From Arthrospiribacter ruber (GTDB lineage: Bacteria; Bacteroidota; Bacteroidia; Cytophagales; Cyclobacteriaceae): a stretch of 64,000 nucleotides of DNA. Each line of letters starts with the position of its first letter. The first letter of the stretch is position 1. The notes under the pieces were generated by a model. The model was not told the DNA's origin and did not search any database. It was given only the letters and a program-made list of their open reading frames with translations. Of the stretch, positions 35,745 through 44,194 are shown piece by piece. The stretch covers positions 372,001-436,000 of the forward strand of contig NZ_RPHB01000002.1 in the NCBI RefSeq assembly GCF_019343195.1, read 5' to 3'. Position numbers and translations under genes: made by a program.

Positions 35745-36236
35745 ATGCAAAAGTTGATTTTTACCCTTTTCCTGACCCTTTGTGCCGGCTTTGTGTTCAC
35801 CGCATGCAACAGAAACGGGGACGATGATCCTGATCCACAAAAAACTCCCGAAGAATTGGCAACAGAAGATCTCACAGGTGGAAGTTCTCAGGTCTGGGTT
35901 TTGGAAGGAGGCGGTTCAGTCGTCCGTGACGGCAGATCCGAAACTAACAATTACGCTGGATTCGAAATCACATTTGAGGCAAATCAAAGTGCACGATCCT
36001 ACAGCACAGTCAACAACAATGACCTCTTTGACAGCAATGGCAACTGGTCTTTTGTAGGAGGAAACCTGGACAAAATCACCCTCGCAGGCAGCAGACCGGC
36101 ATCCGGTCAGGAAATCTCATTTACAAGAACAGGAAATGACCTCAGGTTACAGTTTACCATTCCTATGCCAAGCAATGCAAGAGTGGAGGCAGTAGCCGGA
36201 AGCTATACCTTTAACTTGAAAAGAAGGAGTAATTAA
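35745..36236 (+). CDS. Small lipoprotein of unknown function
   Basis: The 163-residue product has a lipoprotein signal (CAGFVFTAC, lipid-modified C20) and then an Asp-rich linker RNGDDDPDPQ. This acidic stretch after the Cys resembles the lipoprotein export signal for the cell surface in Bacteroidota. The mature domain is beta-rich with GSSQVWVLEGGGSVV and GNWSFVGGNLDKITL, resembling lipocalin-like Bacteroidota lipoproteins. It stands 46 bases after the ABC ATPase gene. Function is unknown. Confidence 0.72.
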   Translation: MQKLIFTLFLTLCAGFVFTACNRNGDDDPDPQKTPEELATEDLTGGSSQVWVLEGGGSVVRDGRSETNNYAGFEITFEANQSARSYSTVNNNDLFDSNGNWSFVGGNLDKITLAGSRPASGQEISFTRTGNDLRLQFTIPMPSNARVEAVAGSYTFNLKRRSN

Positions 36237-36575
36237 GAAAATGCCTAAAGGATAAAAGTTTCTTAAAACAGCCTAAAACATAGATTTTCAAATTTATTAC
36301 CTCTGGTACTTAAAAAGCCTACCCCCCTCTCCTGACCTCGACAGTCGTTTGTCCAATTTCATTTTATATAGTGAAACAACAAAAGTGACAAAAGAAAACA
36401 AAAGACTACTCCCATTCAACTTTTGTGACTTTTGTTCCCTTTTGTGGTTTATTATTTGCCTCCTGGTTGTAAAAATTGGCAGTCCATATTTAAATTGATT
36501 GCAATCATATAATGGCTTTTCTTTTCATGAAGTTTGAATCTTGGTATCCAAGTGTCAAAGTCAGGAAAGAACTTA
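36237..36575. other. Gene-free interval with a large ACAAAAG inverted repeat
   Basis: No ORF is convincing in these 339 bases. The only structure is the inverted repeat at 36379-36445, where three ACAAAAG heptamers on each arm face each other across a 15-base spacer. Convergent genes end on both sides, so it may act as a terminator or mRNA end structure. Confidence 0.5.
36379..36445. repeat. Inverted repeat made of ACAAAAG heptamers
   Basis: The left arm (36379-36404) has three ACAAAAG units separated by 2 and 3 bases. The right arm (36420-36445) has three CTTTTGT units separated by 2 and 3 bases in mirrored order. The pairing is strong A/T with few G/C pairs and no flanking T-run of note. 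Confidence 0.65.
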
Positions 36576-38963
36576 TCAACTTCTCAAAGTCACCAAAGTG
36601 ACTCCTGCCCCTCCTCTGTCTGCATGCTCATCTTCAGTCTTGGCAACTGATTTCATACCTCTGAGCAGGTTCCTGGTGATTTCTCTAAGGATCCCATCAC
36701 CTTTGCCATGAACTATTCTGAGGTCTTTAAGGCCTAACATATAGCCATCATCCACAAAGTTTTGTACCATGGGCAATATTTCCTCTCCTCTTTTTCCTCG
36801 AATGTCCAGATTGGGTGAAAAATCCATCATCTTGGAAGTCGTATCGTAACCTGTCCTCCTTGCATGTGATTTCTTTTCCTTTTTCATTTCAGAATTGGAA
36901 ATCTTCTCCAGCCTATTGAGTTTGACTTTTGATTTGAGGTCACCTATACTGATCTCCGCTTCTTTTTTGTGCAGGGCCAATACTTCGGCTACAGCGCCAT
37001 TATCCTTCAACCGTACAAAATCCCCCACTTGGATTTCCCCTCCTATCACCTTGACCTCAGGTGGAAGAGGCACCTTTTTCTCAGGCCTGACTTTGGCTTT
37101 CACCTCTTCTATTTCAGCCCTGATTTTCTTGGTGGTTTCCTTATCCGCTTTACTTTCCTTTATGGCCTTTATCGAGGATTCAATTTTTCTATTGACATCG
37201 TCAAGAAGGGCCTTTGCCTCCTCTTTTGCCTCCTGAATATATTTCTTCTTATTAATTTCCAGTGTTTCCTTCAGCTCATTGTATTCTTTGAGTCTGATTT
37301 CCAATAGCCGTTCTTTTCTCAGAGCTTCAGTGAGCAGGTGCTCGTATTTGCTCTTTTCATTTTCAAGTTTGGTCAGCATCCTGTCGTACTTCACCCTTTC
37401 TTCTCCTATATGGTCTTTGGCATATTGGATGATGTCTTTGGAAATTCCTATTTTCGAGGCAATCTCCAAAGCAAATGAACTCCCTGGTTTACCGATTTCC
37501 AATTGATACAAAGGCTCAAGCTTATCCACATCATACCGCATGGCGCCGTTGACCAGACCTTGATTTTTGGCCGCTACCTGCTTCAGGTTACCATAATGCG
37601 TGGTAATGACACCATATGCTCCACTTTTATTCAACTCCAAAAGAATCCCCTCTGCTATGGCACCTCCAAACAATGGCTCAGTACCTGTTCCGAATTCATC
37701 TATGAAAAGTATGGTTTTTTTATTGGCAAACTGGGTGAAATACTTCATGCTCATCAAGTGTGAACTGTAGGTACTTAGATCGTTTTCAATGTTTTGCTCA
37801 TCCCCTATATCTATAAAAAACTGATCAAATAAGGTACACACCGAGGATTCATGGATAGGCACCAAAAGGCCACACTGCAACATGTATTGTATGATGGCGA
37901 CCGTTTTAAGGGTAACTGATTTACCTCCTGCATTGGGTCCTGATATCACCAGAAGCCTTCTATTATGATCCAGGGCAATGTCCAACGGGACAATCTTCCT
38001 CCCTTGCTGCTTCAAAGCAAATTCCAGCAATGGATGTCTTGCTTTCGTCCAGTTGAGCTGCCTGACTTTCTCAATTTTGGGTCTTGCAGAATCTGTTTTA
38101 ATGGCAAATTTAGCTTTGGCCCTTATGAAGTCCACCATTCCCAAGAAATGGTAGGCTCTCCTAAGTTCGGGAATGTAGGGACGGAGCTGATCGGTCAACT
38201 GAGTGAGGATCTTTTGAATCTCCCGCTTTTCCATGTACGCGAGATCCATCAGGTCATTGTTGATGTCCAGCACTTCTGCCGGTTCAAGGTAAACTGTCTG
38301 TCCTGTTGCAGATTCATCGTGGATAAAACCCTTGATTTTCCTTTTATTTTCGGCCAAAACAGGGATGACCATTCTTCCTCCCCTGATAGTAATGGAAGCA
38401 TCATCCGGGGTAAAGCCCTTGCCCTTGGCTTCCCTAAAAATCCGGTCCAAAACTTTCCTTAACCTACTTTCTTCATACAGGATCTGTGAACGAATCAAAG
38501 ACAATTCTTTTGAGGCATTATTACGGATTTTGCCCTTTTCATCTATGATCCTTTCTATGGATCTCAAAAGGTCATTGTTGAGATTTACAAGCCCCAGTAG
38601 CTGAAAAAGCTGCGGATATGCCTCTTCATGATCAAGGAAAAACTCAATGCACCTGCTTAGTGTACTGAGTGAAAGTTTGATTTCGTGGAATTCATCCTCA
38701 TAGAGGAAAGTTCCTGCAATCTTTGCTTTCTCAAGAAAAGGATGAATGTTTGTAAAATTAGAAGAAGGGAAAAGTTCTCCTGAAAGAATGATTTTCCTGA
38801 ATTCTTCCGTCTGATCAAGTAATCTCTGAACCAGATTATGGTCCTTGGAAAAGGACATTTTATCAACAAAATCAGTACCTAAGCTGCTGCTGCACTCTTC
38901 TTTTAATAATTCCCTGATTTTGCTGAAATTGATTTTTTCTTCCAGGTTATTGGGATAATTCAT
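36576..38963 (-). CDS. mutS2: MutS2, endonuclease/ribosome-collision ATPase with Smr domain
   Basis: MutS2 suppresses homologous recombination and, in some bacteria, rescues collided ribosomes. The 795-residue protein has the MutS core with Walker A GPNAGGKSVTLKT and Walker B ILFIDEFGTGTEP. A long coiled-coil region follows (about 510-640, KYEHLLTEALRKERLLEIRL). The C-terminal Smr domain has LDIRGKRGEEILPMV and IVHGKGDGILREITRNLL. LDIRG replaces the more usual LDLRG. The N-terminal mismatch-recognition domain is missing, as expected for MutS2. It overlaps the upstream DUF4296 lipoprotein gene by 17 bases. Confidence 0.96.
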   Translation of the reverse strand: MNYPNNLEEKINFSKIRELLKEECSSSLGTDFVDKMSFSKDHNLVQRLLDQTEEFRKIILSGELFPSSNFTNIHPFLEKAKIAGTFLYEDEFHEIKLSLSTLSRCIEFFLDHEEAYPQLFQLLGLVNLNNDLLRSIERIIDEKGKIRNNASKELSLIRSQILYEESRLRKVLDRIFREAKGKGFTPDDASITIRGGRMVIPVLAENKRKIKGFIHDESATGQTVYLEPAEVLDINNDLMDLAYMEKREIQKILTQLTDQLRPYIPELRRAYHFLGMVDFIRAKAKFAIKTDSARPKIEKVRQLNWTKARHPLLEFALKQQGRKIVPLDIALDHNRRLLVISGPNAGGKSVTLKTVAIIQYMLQCGLLVPIHESSVCTLFDQFFIDIGDEQNIENDLSTYSSHLMSMKYFTQFANKKTILFIDEFGTGTEPLFGGAIAEGILLELNKSGAYGVITTHYGNLKQVAAKNQGLVNGAMRYDVDKLEPLYQLEIGKPGSSFALEIASKIGISKDIIQYAKDHIGEERVKYDRMLTKLENEKSKYEHLLTEALRKERLLEIRLKEYNELKETLEINKKKYIQEAKEEAKALLDDVNRKIESSIKAIKESKADKETTKKIRAEIEEVKAKVRPEKKVPLPPEVKVIGGEIQVGDFVRLKDNGAVAEVLALHKKEAEISIGDLKSKVKLNRLEKISNSEMKKEKKSHARRTGYDTTSKMMDFSPNLDIRGKRGEEILPMVQNFVDDGYMLGLKDLRIVHGKGDGILREITRNLLRGMKSVAKTEDEHADRGGAGVTLVTLRS

Positions 38964-39306
38964 CTTTGGTGTTTTTTACTCCTTTTTCGATCACATGCAA
39001 GGAATCGATGGTACGTGCATACAGTCTGTCCATTTTTCTGGCATCCCTCATGTAATGTTCAAGGCTTTTGACAAAAACCGAATCCGGGACCTGATGTTTT
39101 TTAAAAACTTCCTTTTCAAACATAGGATAAAGCATTCTGGAAGAATCATAATGAATGGGAAAGGTACTGACCAAGCCTTCGGCAAGATGAATGTCTATCA
39201 TTACCTCCACCATTTTGTCCTCATTGAGTACCCCTTCTGGAAGCCTTTCCCTCCCACAGGAAATAAGCACAAAAAGCAACAGAAAACTTACAGTATATAT
39301 CTTCAC
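38947..39306 (-). CDS. DUF4296 lipoprotein
   Basis: The 119-residue lipoprotein (LLFVLISC, lipid-modified C17) belongs to a Bacteroidota family with the pattern EDKMVEVMIDIHLAEGLV followed by FEKEVFKKHQVPDSVFVKS. The protein is mostly helical and its function is unknown. The start is GTG, because a stop codon lies two codons upstream. It overlaps mutS2 by 17 bases, so translation of the two may be coupled. The family name is from recognised conserved segments. Confidence 0.8.
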   Translation of the reverse strand: MKIYTVSFLLLFVLISCGRERLPEGVLNEDKMVEVMIDIHLAEGLVSTFPIHYDSSRMLYPMFEKEVFKKHQVPDSVFVKSLEHYMRDARKMDRLYARTIDSLHVIEKGVKNTKDELSQ

Positions 39307-39514
39307 AGCTCAAAATTAAGAATAAACCTATGAAACAACGTGTTTTCTTGTCTTTTTGATACCAAACAGACATACCCATCTGACAAATTCCCCGTTATTA
39401 CAACGTTTACTCTATATCTTTCCGCATTCTTGACAATTATTAACTACCGGTAAAAGCTTATGGATTTTATAATTCAAAAGACTGCCTTAAATTAGGCATC
39501 CGAAAACCCTACGA

Positions 39515-40393
39515 ATGAACCAACTTCTCAAAAAACTCCGCAGATACGAAATCATGATCCGGAAAGTGGCCAACAACCACCTTCAGGGTGATTACCAATC
39601 TATCTTTAAAGGTGCCGGGCTGGAATTTGATGACCTAAGACCTTACCAATATGGAGATGATGTGAGGACCATCGAGTGGAAAGTCTCTGCCAAAGGCCAT
39701 GGTACTTTTGTGAAAACATTCCGTGAAGACAAAGACCAATCTGTTTATTTCTTACTCGATATTTCCGGATCCCAAGATGTGGGTGATGCATTTCGGAAAA
39801 AAATGGATGTGGGCAGGGAAATAGCAGGTGTGCTTACCTTGGCCGCTATATTCGAAGGAAGCCAGGTAGGGCTTATCTCCTATTCCAATCAAAAAGAAAA
39901 AATCATTCTTCCCGGAAAGGGGCCTAAACAAGGGGTGAAAATTATTCAGGGAATCTTCAATCACCAAAACAAATCCCTGAAAACCAACTTGAAAGAGATG
40001 TTCAATTTTTCGCTTAACCTGATCAAAAAGCGAAGCATCATCATCGTAATCTCGGATTTTATAGATGAGGATTATGAGCGCCCATTCAAAGCTCTGGCAG
40101 AAAAGCACGACTTGGTAGCCATACAGATCACAGATCCAAAGGAATCCGTATTGCCATCTCTGGGCATCATCCCGGTGTATGACAAGGAAGAAGGGCGCAC
40201 CACATGGGTCAACACTGCTTTTGGTTCTTTTTCGAAAAAAATTGCAGAAACCTTTACATCCGAAAGAACTCACTTGCAGGAAATCTGTAAAAAAAACCAG
40301 ATCAACTACCTCGGGGTAAGCACCAAAGAAGACATTGTACTTCCATTGATTGAATTATTTAAGAAACGTAACCGTTCAATGAAACGTGGGTAA
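39515..40393 (+). CDS. DUF58 domain protein (Bat/MoxR-associated)
   Basis: The 292-residue protein has the DUF58 signature: DLRPYQYGDDVRTIEWKVSA, followed by a von Willebrand-like fold with FLLDISGSQDVGD as the MIDAS-like start and KKRSIIIVISDFIDE later. There is no signal peptide or membrane helix, so it is cytoplasmic. DUF58 proteins accompany MoxR AAA+ ATPases and VWA proteins in Bat (aerotolerance) operons. The trio here (DUF58, BatD-like, VWA) is such an operon without an adjacent moxR. It overlaps the next gene by 8 bases. Confidence 0.88.
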   Translation: MNQLLKKLRRYEIMIRKVANNHLQGDYQSIFKGAGLEFDDLRPYQYGDDVRTIEWKVSAKGHGTFVKTFREDKDQSVYFLLDISGSQDVGDAFRKKMDVGREIAGVLTLAAIFEGSQVGLISYSNQKEKIILPGKGPKQGVKIIQGIFNHQNKSLKTNLKEMFNFSLNLIKKRSIIIVISDFIDEDYERPFKALAEKHDLVAIQITDPKESVLPSLGIIPVYDKEEGRTTWVNTAFGSFSKKIAETFTSERTHLQEICKKNQINYLGVSTKEDIVLPLIELFKKRNRSMKRG

Positions 40394-41288
40394 AAGAGTA
40401 TACATCATATTGACTGCTTTACTTTTGCTGGCTTTTGGCCAAAAAAGTCTTGGTCAACAGATCGAGGTAGAGGGCTATTTCCTCCAAGACTCGGCTAAAA
40501 TAGGCGAAAGGGTGCCTTACATCCTAAAAGCCAGCTATGGAAAAGGGTACAATGTTGTGTTCCCTGATAGTACATATGATTATAGTCCATTTGAGCTTTT
40601 GGAGAAAAAGACCTATATCAGTCACACTGACGAAGGCATCACCATAGATTCAGCGGTGTATTATATTTCCAACTTTTCATTGGACCCCATTACCAGATTT
40701 TCCCTTCCTGTTTTTGAGGTTTTCAAGTATGACAGTCTCGTTCATACCCCAAATGAAGCCAGCCTGGCTCTTCAGCTGGTAATCGATGAGATTCCTCAGG
40801 AACTCTCCTTTCGGGAAAATAATGTCTACCAGCCTATTTCCACAGACTTTAATTACCCTCTATGGACAGCAGTTTTTGTCGGCATTTTGGTATTAGCTGG
40901 GCTCCTTACTTTCTTTTTCGGTAAATCCATCCAACGAAAATGGCAGATTTATCAGGAAAAAAGAAAGTACAAAAGATTTACAAAGAGGTGGGAAAAAGCA
41001 GAGAAAGACTTTGCAACGAACCCTGATATGGACCATGCCGACGAACTTCTCGGGCTATGGAAAACCTACATGGAGCACCTCAAAAACAAACCATTTAGGG
41101 ATTGGACGACCACAGAGATTTCAGAGTTTCTTGAAAACAAAGAAATCATCAAGGATTTCAGGGAAATAGAACTGATTATCTATGCAGGAAAAGAAGGCCA
41201 GGACCTACCCAAAGCCTGCAAAAACCTCCGAGACATCTGTACCGACACCTATCACCAAAAAATAACTCAAACTGATGAGCGCCAATAG
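40386..41288 (+). CDS. BatD-like membrane protein
   Basis: The 300-residue protein starts with GTG and has a signal peptide (LLLLAFGQKSLG, cut before Q). A beta-rich periplasmic domain follows (about 25-155, with KIGERVPYILKASYG). One transmembrane helix (about 157-177) leads to a basic cytoplasmic helical domain (about 178-300). This layout is that of BatD-type proteins in the Bat operons of Bacteroidota. It links the DUF58 and VWA proteins with overlaps of 8 and 14 bases, so the three are made together. It may tether a MoxR/VWA complex to the membrane. Confidence 0.72.
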   Translation: MGKRVYIILTALLLLAFGQKSLGQQIEVEGYFLQDSAKIGERVPYILKASYGKGYNVVFPDSTYDYSPFELLEKKTYISHTDEGITIDSAVYYISNFSLDPITRFSLPVFEVFKYDSLVHTPNEASLALQLVIDEIPQELSFRENNVYQPISTDFNYPLWTAVFVGILVLAGLLTFFFGKSIQRKWQIYQEKRKYKRFTKRWEKAEKDFATNPDMDHADELLGLWKTYMEHLKNKPFRDWTTTEISEFLENKEIIKDFREIELIIYAGKEGQDLPKACKNLRDICTDTYHQKITQTDERQ

Positions 41289-42321
41289 TATTGCTGATTT
41301 TTTCTCATTGTATTGGTTTTCGCCTGATACTTTCCGGTCGTTTGACTGGGAAAACCTGTGGGCATTGCACCTGCTTTGGATAGTTCCTATGCTTTTGGCA
41401 TTAAGGAAATTTATCAAATTCCTAAAAAACCCCGTACTTGAGCTGTCACTCCCGGGATCAGTATCCCAAAGCAATCCATGGACTTACTTGAGACTTATTC
41501 CAGGTATGTTTTTTATGTTGGCCTTACTGATGATGGTTATCGCTCTGGCCAGACCCCAAAGAACCAACGAACGTGTGGAGCAATACACGGAAGGTATCGA
41601 CATCATGCTGGTCCTGGATATTTCAGAATCTATGGATTTGCAGGATTTCAAGCCCAATCGGCTTGAAGCGGCAAAGGAAACTGCCATAGACTTTATCAAC
41701 GGAAGATTCGGCGATAGGATCGGCATGGTAATATTCTCCGGTGAAGCCTATTCCTTGGCACCACTGACAACAGATTATGTGCTACTCACCGACTTGGTGA
41801 AGGACATTTCCTTCAACATGATGGATGCAAAAGGTACAGCAATTGGCTCTGCCCTGGCTGCTGGAGCAAACCGAATGAGAGAATCCGACTCACAATCCAA
41901 GGTCATGATCCTTCTAAGCGATGGGGAAAACAATGCCGGAAACATAGACCCTGTCTATGCTGCACAACTGGCAGCAGCTTTGGATATCAAAATCTATTCT
42001 ATTGCAGTGGGAAAAGATGGACCTGTACCCTACGGAACGGATTTTTTTGGTAGGCCTCAGATGATTGAAAGTTATCTGGATGAAACCACACTGAGAGAAA
42101 TCGCCGACATAGGAGGTGGAATGTTTTTCCGTGCATCAGATGGCAATGCCTTGGAGCAGATTTTTGACAGGATAGATGAAATGGAAAAGGCTGAAATTCT
42201 GGAAAACAGGTATAAAGAAACGGTAGATTACTACAGGGCGTACATGTTTTGGGGTCTGCTGTTCTTCTTTGCTTGGTTAGGCCTGAAGAGCACCTTCTTT
42301 AATAACTTCCTGCTGGACTGA
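41275..42321 (+). CDS. BatA-like VWA-domain membrane protein
   Basis: The 348-residue protein has two N-terminal helices (about 28-46 and 75-92) and one near the C-terminus. Between them is a von Willebrand factor A domain with an intact metal-ion site: DISES (115-119), the Thr in AKGTAIGSALAAG and LLSDGENNAG. BatA-type proteins are implicated in stress tolerance and work with MoxR ATPases. It is the last gene of the trio; batB, batC or TPR partners do not follow. Its stop lies 9 bases from the convergent AlkB-like gene. Confidence 0.9.
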   Translation: MSANSIADFFSLYWFSPDTFRSFDWENLWALHLLWIVPMLLALRKFIKFLKNPVLELSLPGSVSQSNPWTYLRLIPGMFFMLALLMMVIALARPQRTNERVEQYTEGIDIMLVLDISESMDLQDFKPNRLEAAKETAIDFINGRFGDRIGMVIFSGEAYSLAPLTTDYVLLTDLVKDISFNMMDAKGTAIGSALAAGANRMRESDSQSKVMILLSDGENNAGNIDPVYAAQLAAALDIKIYSIAVGKDGPVPYGTDFFGRPQMIESYLDETTLREIADIGGGMFFRASDGNALEQIFDRIDEMEKAEILENRYKETVDYYRAYMFWGLLFFFAWLGLKSTFFNNFLLD

Positions 42322-42330
42322 TTTTCTTCT

Positions 42331-43410
42331 TTACACCTTCGATTTGCGTTTCCATTGTTCTAACTTCGGATCCATGATCCTGAACCATAAAGGAGGGAAC
42401 ATCGCCAATATGATCATCGCAGAATATCCTTGTGGCAGCTGCGGACTGTCTTCATGATGATCCAATACCTGGTATCGCTTAAAAGCAAAGGCATGATGAT
42501 CGGAATGTCTCTGAAGCTGAAAAAGGAAAAAATTGCTTACCATTTGACTGGCATTCCAGGAATGTAAAGGGCTTACCTTTTCATATCTGCCATTTGGCAA
42601 TATCTTCCTTTCCATCCCATAATGCTCAATGTAATTGACTAATTCCAACAAGGTAAAACCAAGTACGCTTTGCCCCGCAAAAAACACAGGGATTTCCCAC
42701 ACAAATCTCCCGGCAATCACTGAAAAAATTACCGTAAAAACACTTACAAATAAAAGAGGAGCCAGCACAAACAGAATCATTTGATTTTTAGCGCTCCACA
42801 GAGAAAGACCCAGCTTGCTCAATCTTTGTTTTTCCAACTCCCAAGCAGAAAAATAACCGTCTTTGACAGACCTCCACCAAAAACTATAGAAACTCTCTCC
42901 TTTACGGCTTGTGGCAGGGTCTTCCGGAGTCGCTACCCGCACATGATGCCCTCGGTTGTGCTCAATAAAAAAATGCATGTAACAGACCGTCATCAACAAA
43001 ATTTTGGAATAAGTTTGCTCCAGCTTTTCTGATTTATGACCCAATTCATGCGCTACGGTAATCCCAATTCCTCCGGTAACCAATGCCATCCCGGAAGTAA
43101 ACCAAAGCCACTCTCCCACACTCAAATTATAAAAAGTCACCACATAAAAGCCCCAAATCAGAACAGCTAGTTGTACATATACCCATAAAAAAGTGACCAA
43201 CCTATAAAAGTATTCTTTGGTGGCAGAAGGAATTTCGTGTTTCTCTAAATTCTCAATATCTCGCCCAATGGCATAATCCATCAAAGGTATCAGCAAGAAG
43301 ACAAATACATGAATAAAAGCCAAACCAATTCCCCCAATATAGAACCCCGCCATCAATAGTGCAGGAAGGATAAAAGCTGAATAAAACCCTAATTTTCTTA
43401 AGCCTTTCAT
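42331..43410 (-). CDS. AlkB-like membrane di-iron monooxygenase
   Basis: This 359-residue integral membrane enzyme is of the alkane 1-monooxygenase family, with about six helices. All four His clusters of the di-iron site are present: HELGH (121-125), HNRGHH (151-156), NYIEHYG (259-265) and LQRHSDHH (299-306). Such enzymes hydroxylate the terminal methyl of medium-chain alkanes or related lipids with O2 and electrons from rubredoxin. No rubredoxin or rubredoxin reductase gene is nearby, so a role on fatty-acid-like substrates is possible. It is the only gene in its immediate orientation block. Confidence 0.92.
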   Translation of the reverse strand: MKGLRKLGFYSAFILPALLMAGFYIGGIGLAFIHVFVFLLIPLMDYAIGRDIENLEKHEIPSATKEYFYRLVTFLWVYVQLAVLIWGFYVVTFYNLSVGEWLWFTSGMALVTGGIGITVAHELGHKSEKLEQTYSKILLMTVCYMHFFIEHNRGHHVRVATPEDPATSRKGESFYSFWWRSVKDGYFSAWELEKQRLSKLGLSLWSAKNQMILFVLAPLLFVSVFTVIFSVIAGRFVWEIPVFFAGQSVLGFTLLELVNYIEHYGMERKILPNGRYEKVSPLHSWNASQMVSNFFLFQLQRHSDHHAFAFKRYQVLDHHEDSPQLPQGYSAMIILAMFPPLWFRIMDPKLEQWKRKSKV

Positions 43411-43462
43411 GCATTCAATTTAGAGAAAATGCCTGACTTTCCACAACATGGACACTGCAAGT

Positions 43463-44098
43463 CTATTCTTCTTCTACAAAGGCATCTTCGGTAATGTCTT
43501 CAAAAAGAATGTAAGTAATGTAGTAGCTAAGCGGAAGTGTAACCACGAGGCCGAAGAAAAACAAGATGGCACCAAGAAAATTCAAAGCTAGCAAAATCAA
43601 CATCAGCAAGCCTATCTTCCACCACCTTACTGTAATAAGTTTTCTGCTTTCCTCTAAGGAATTCCAAAAGTCAAAGCCTCCAAATATGGCCATCAAGACC
43701 GCAAAATTATAAGCTACAGCCAAATAAATACCCGGTATCACAAAAGCAATTATACCAAGGGAAACGATGATTTGACCTATAAGCCAGATAGAAAATATAG
43801 GCATGTATAAGGAAAAACCTTTAAAAAAATCAGGATAAACCACCGGTTCTCCCCTGCTATGTTTGTTGGCTACAAAGTAAAACCCACTTAACAGAGGTGG
43901 CGATACGAATATCGAAAACAGAAAGACATAATCCCTGAAGTAAATACTGAACAGCAAAGCTGCAGAAATGATCAGCATGGTGTAAGAAGCATTCAGAAGA
44001 GGCTGGATTTTGTACATTTCCCAAGCCCGCACAAATAGATGGAGGATATCAAAATCATAGCCTCTTTCTCTGATTCTTTCTAATCTTTCTTTGACCAT
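43463..44098 (-). CDS. Polytopic membrane protein of unknown function
   Basis: The 211-residue protein has about five hydrophobic helices after a charged N-terminus (VKERLERIRERGYDFDILHL) and an acidic C-terminal tail (EDITEDAFVEEE). The pattern of short loops with two Phe/Trp-rich elements (FAVLMAIFGGFDFWNSLEESRKLI) recalls the DUF975-like group, but this is not certain. An in-frame TTG lies two codons before the ATG used. It lies between the AlkB-like gene and cbs with gaps of about 50 and 100 bases. Function is unknown. Confidence 0.7.
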   Translation of the reverse strand: MVKERLERIRERGYDFDILHLFVRAWEMYKIQPLLNASYTMLIISAALLFSIYFRDYVFLFSIFVSPPLLSGFYFVANKHSRGEPVVYPDFFKGFSLYMPIFSIWLIGQIIVSLGIIAFVIPGIYLAVAYNFAVLMAIFGGFDFWNSLEESRKLITVRWWKIGLLMLILLALNFLGAILFFFGLVVTLPLSYYITYILFEDITEDAFVEEE

Positions 44099-44119
44099 AT
44101 TCAATTCAATCTAAAAGAA

Positions 44120-44143
44120 GGGCAGGATATTTCTACCCTGCCC
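44120..44143 (-). terminator. Terminator after the CBS-type synthase gene
   Basis: The stem GGGCAGG/CCTGCCC with a 10-base loop is followed on the minus strand by TTCTTTTAG. It lies about 50 bases after the stop of the gene at 44195. The stem is strong and the T-run is moderate. Confidence 0.65.
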
Positions 44144-44194
44144 TAATAGTGTATTATCTCTTGAATGTTATCAATTGTTTATGCTCCAAGCCGA

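Noticed and set aside
38947-39318. CAAAATTA at 39311-39318 as the -7 box of the DUF4296-mutS2 operon
   Set aside because: It would place the transcription start at the start codon itself; a leaderless mRNA is possible but there is no further support.
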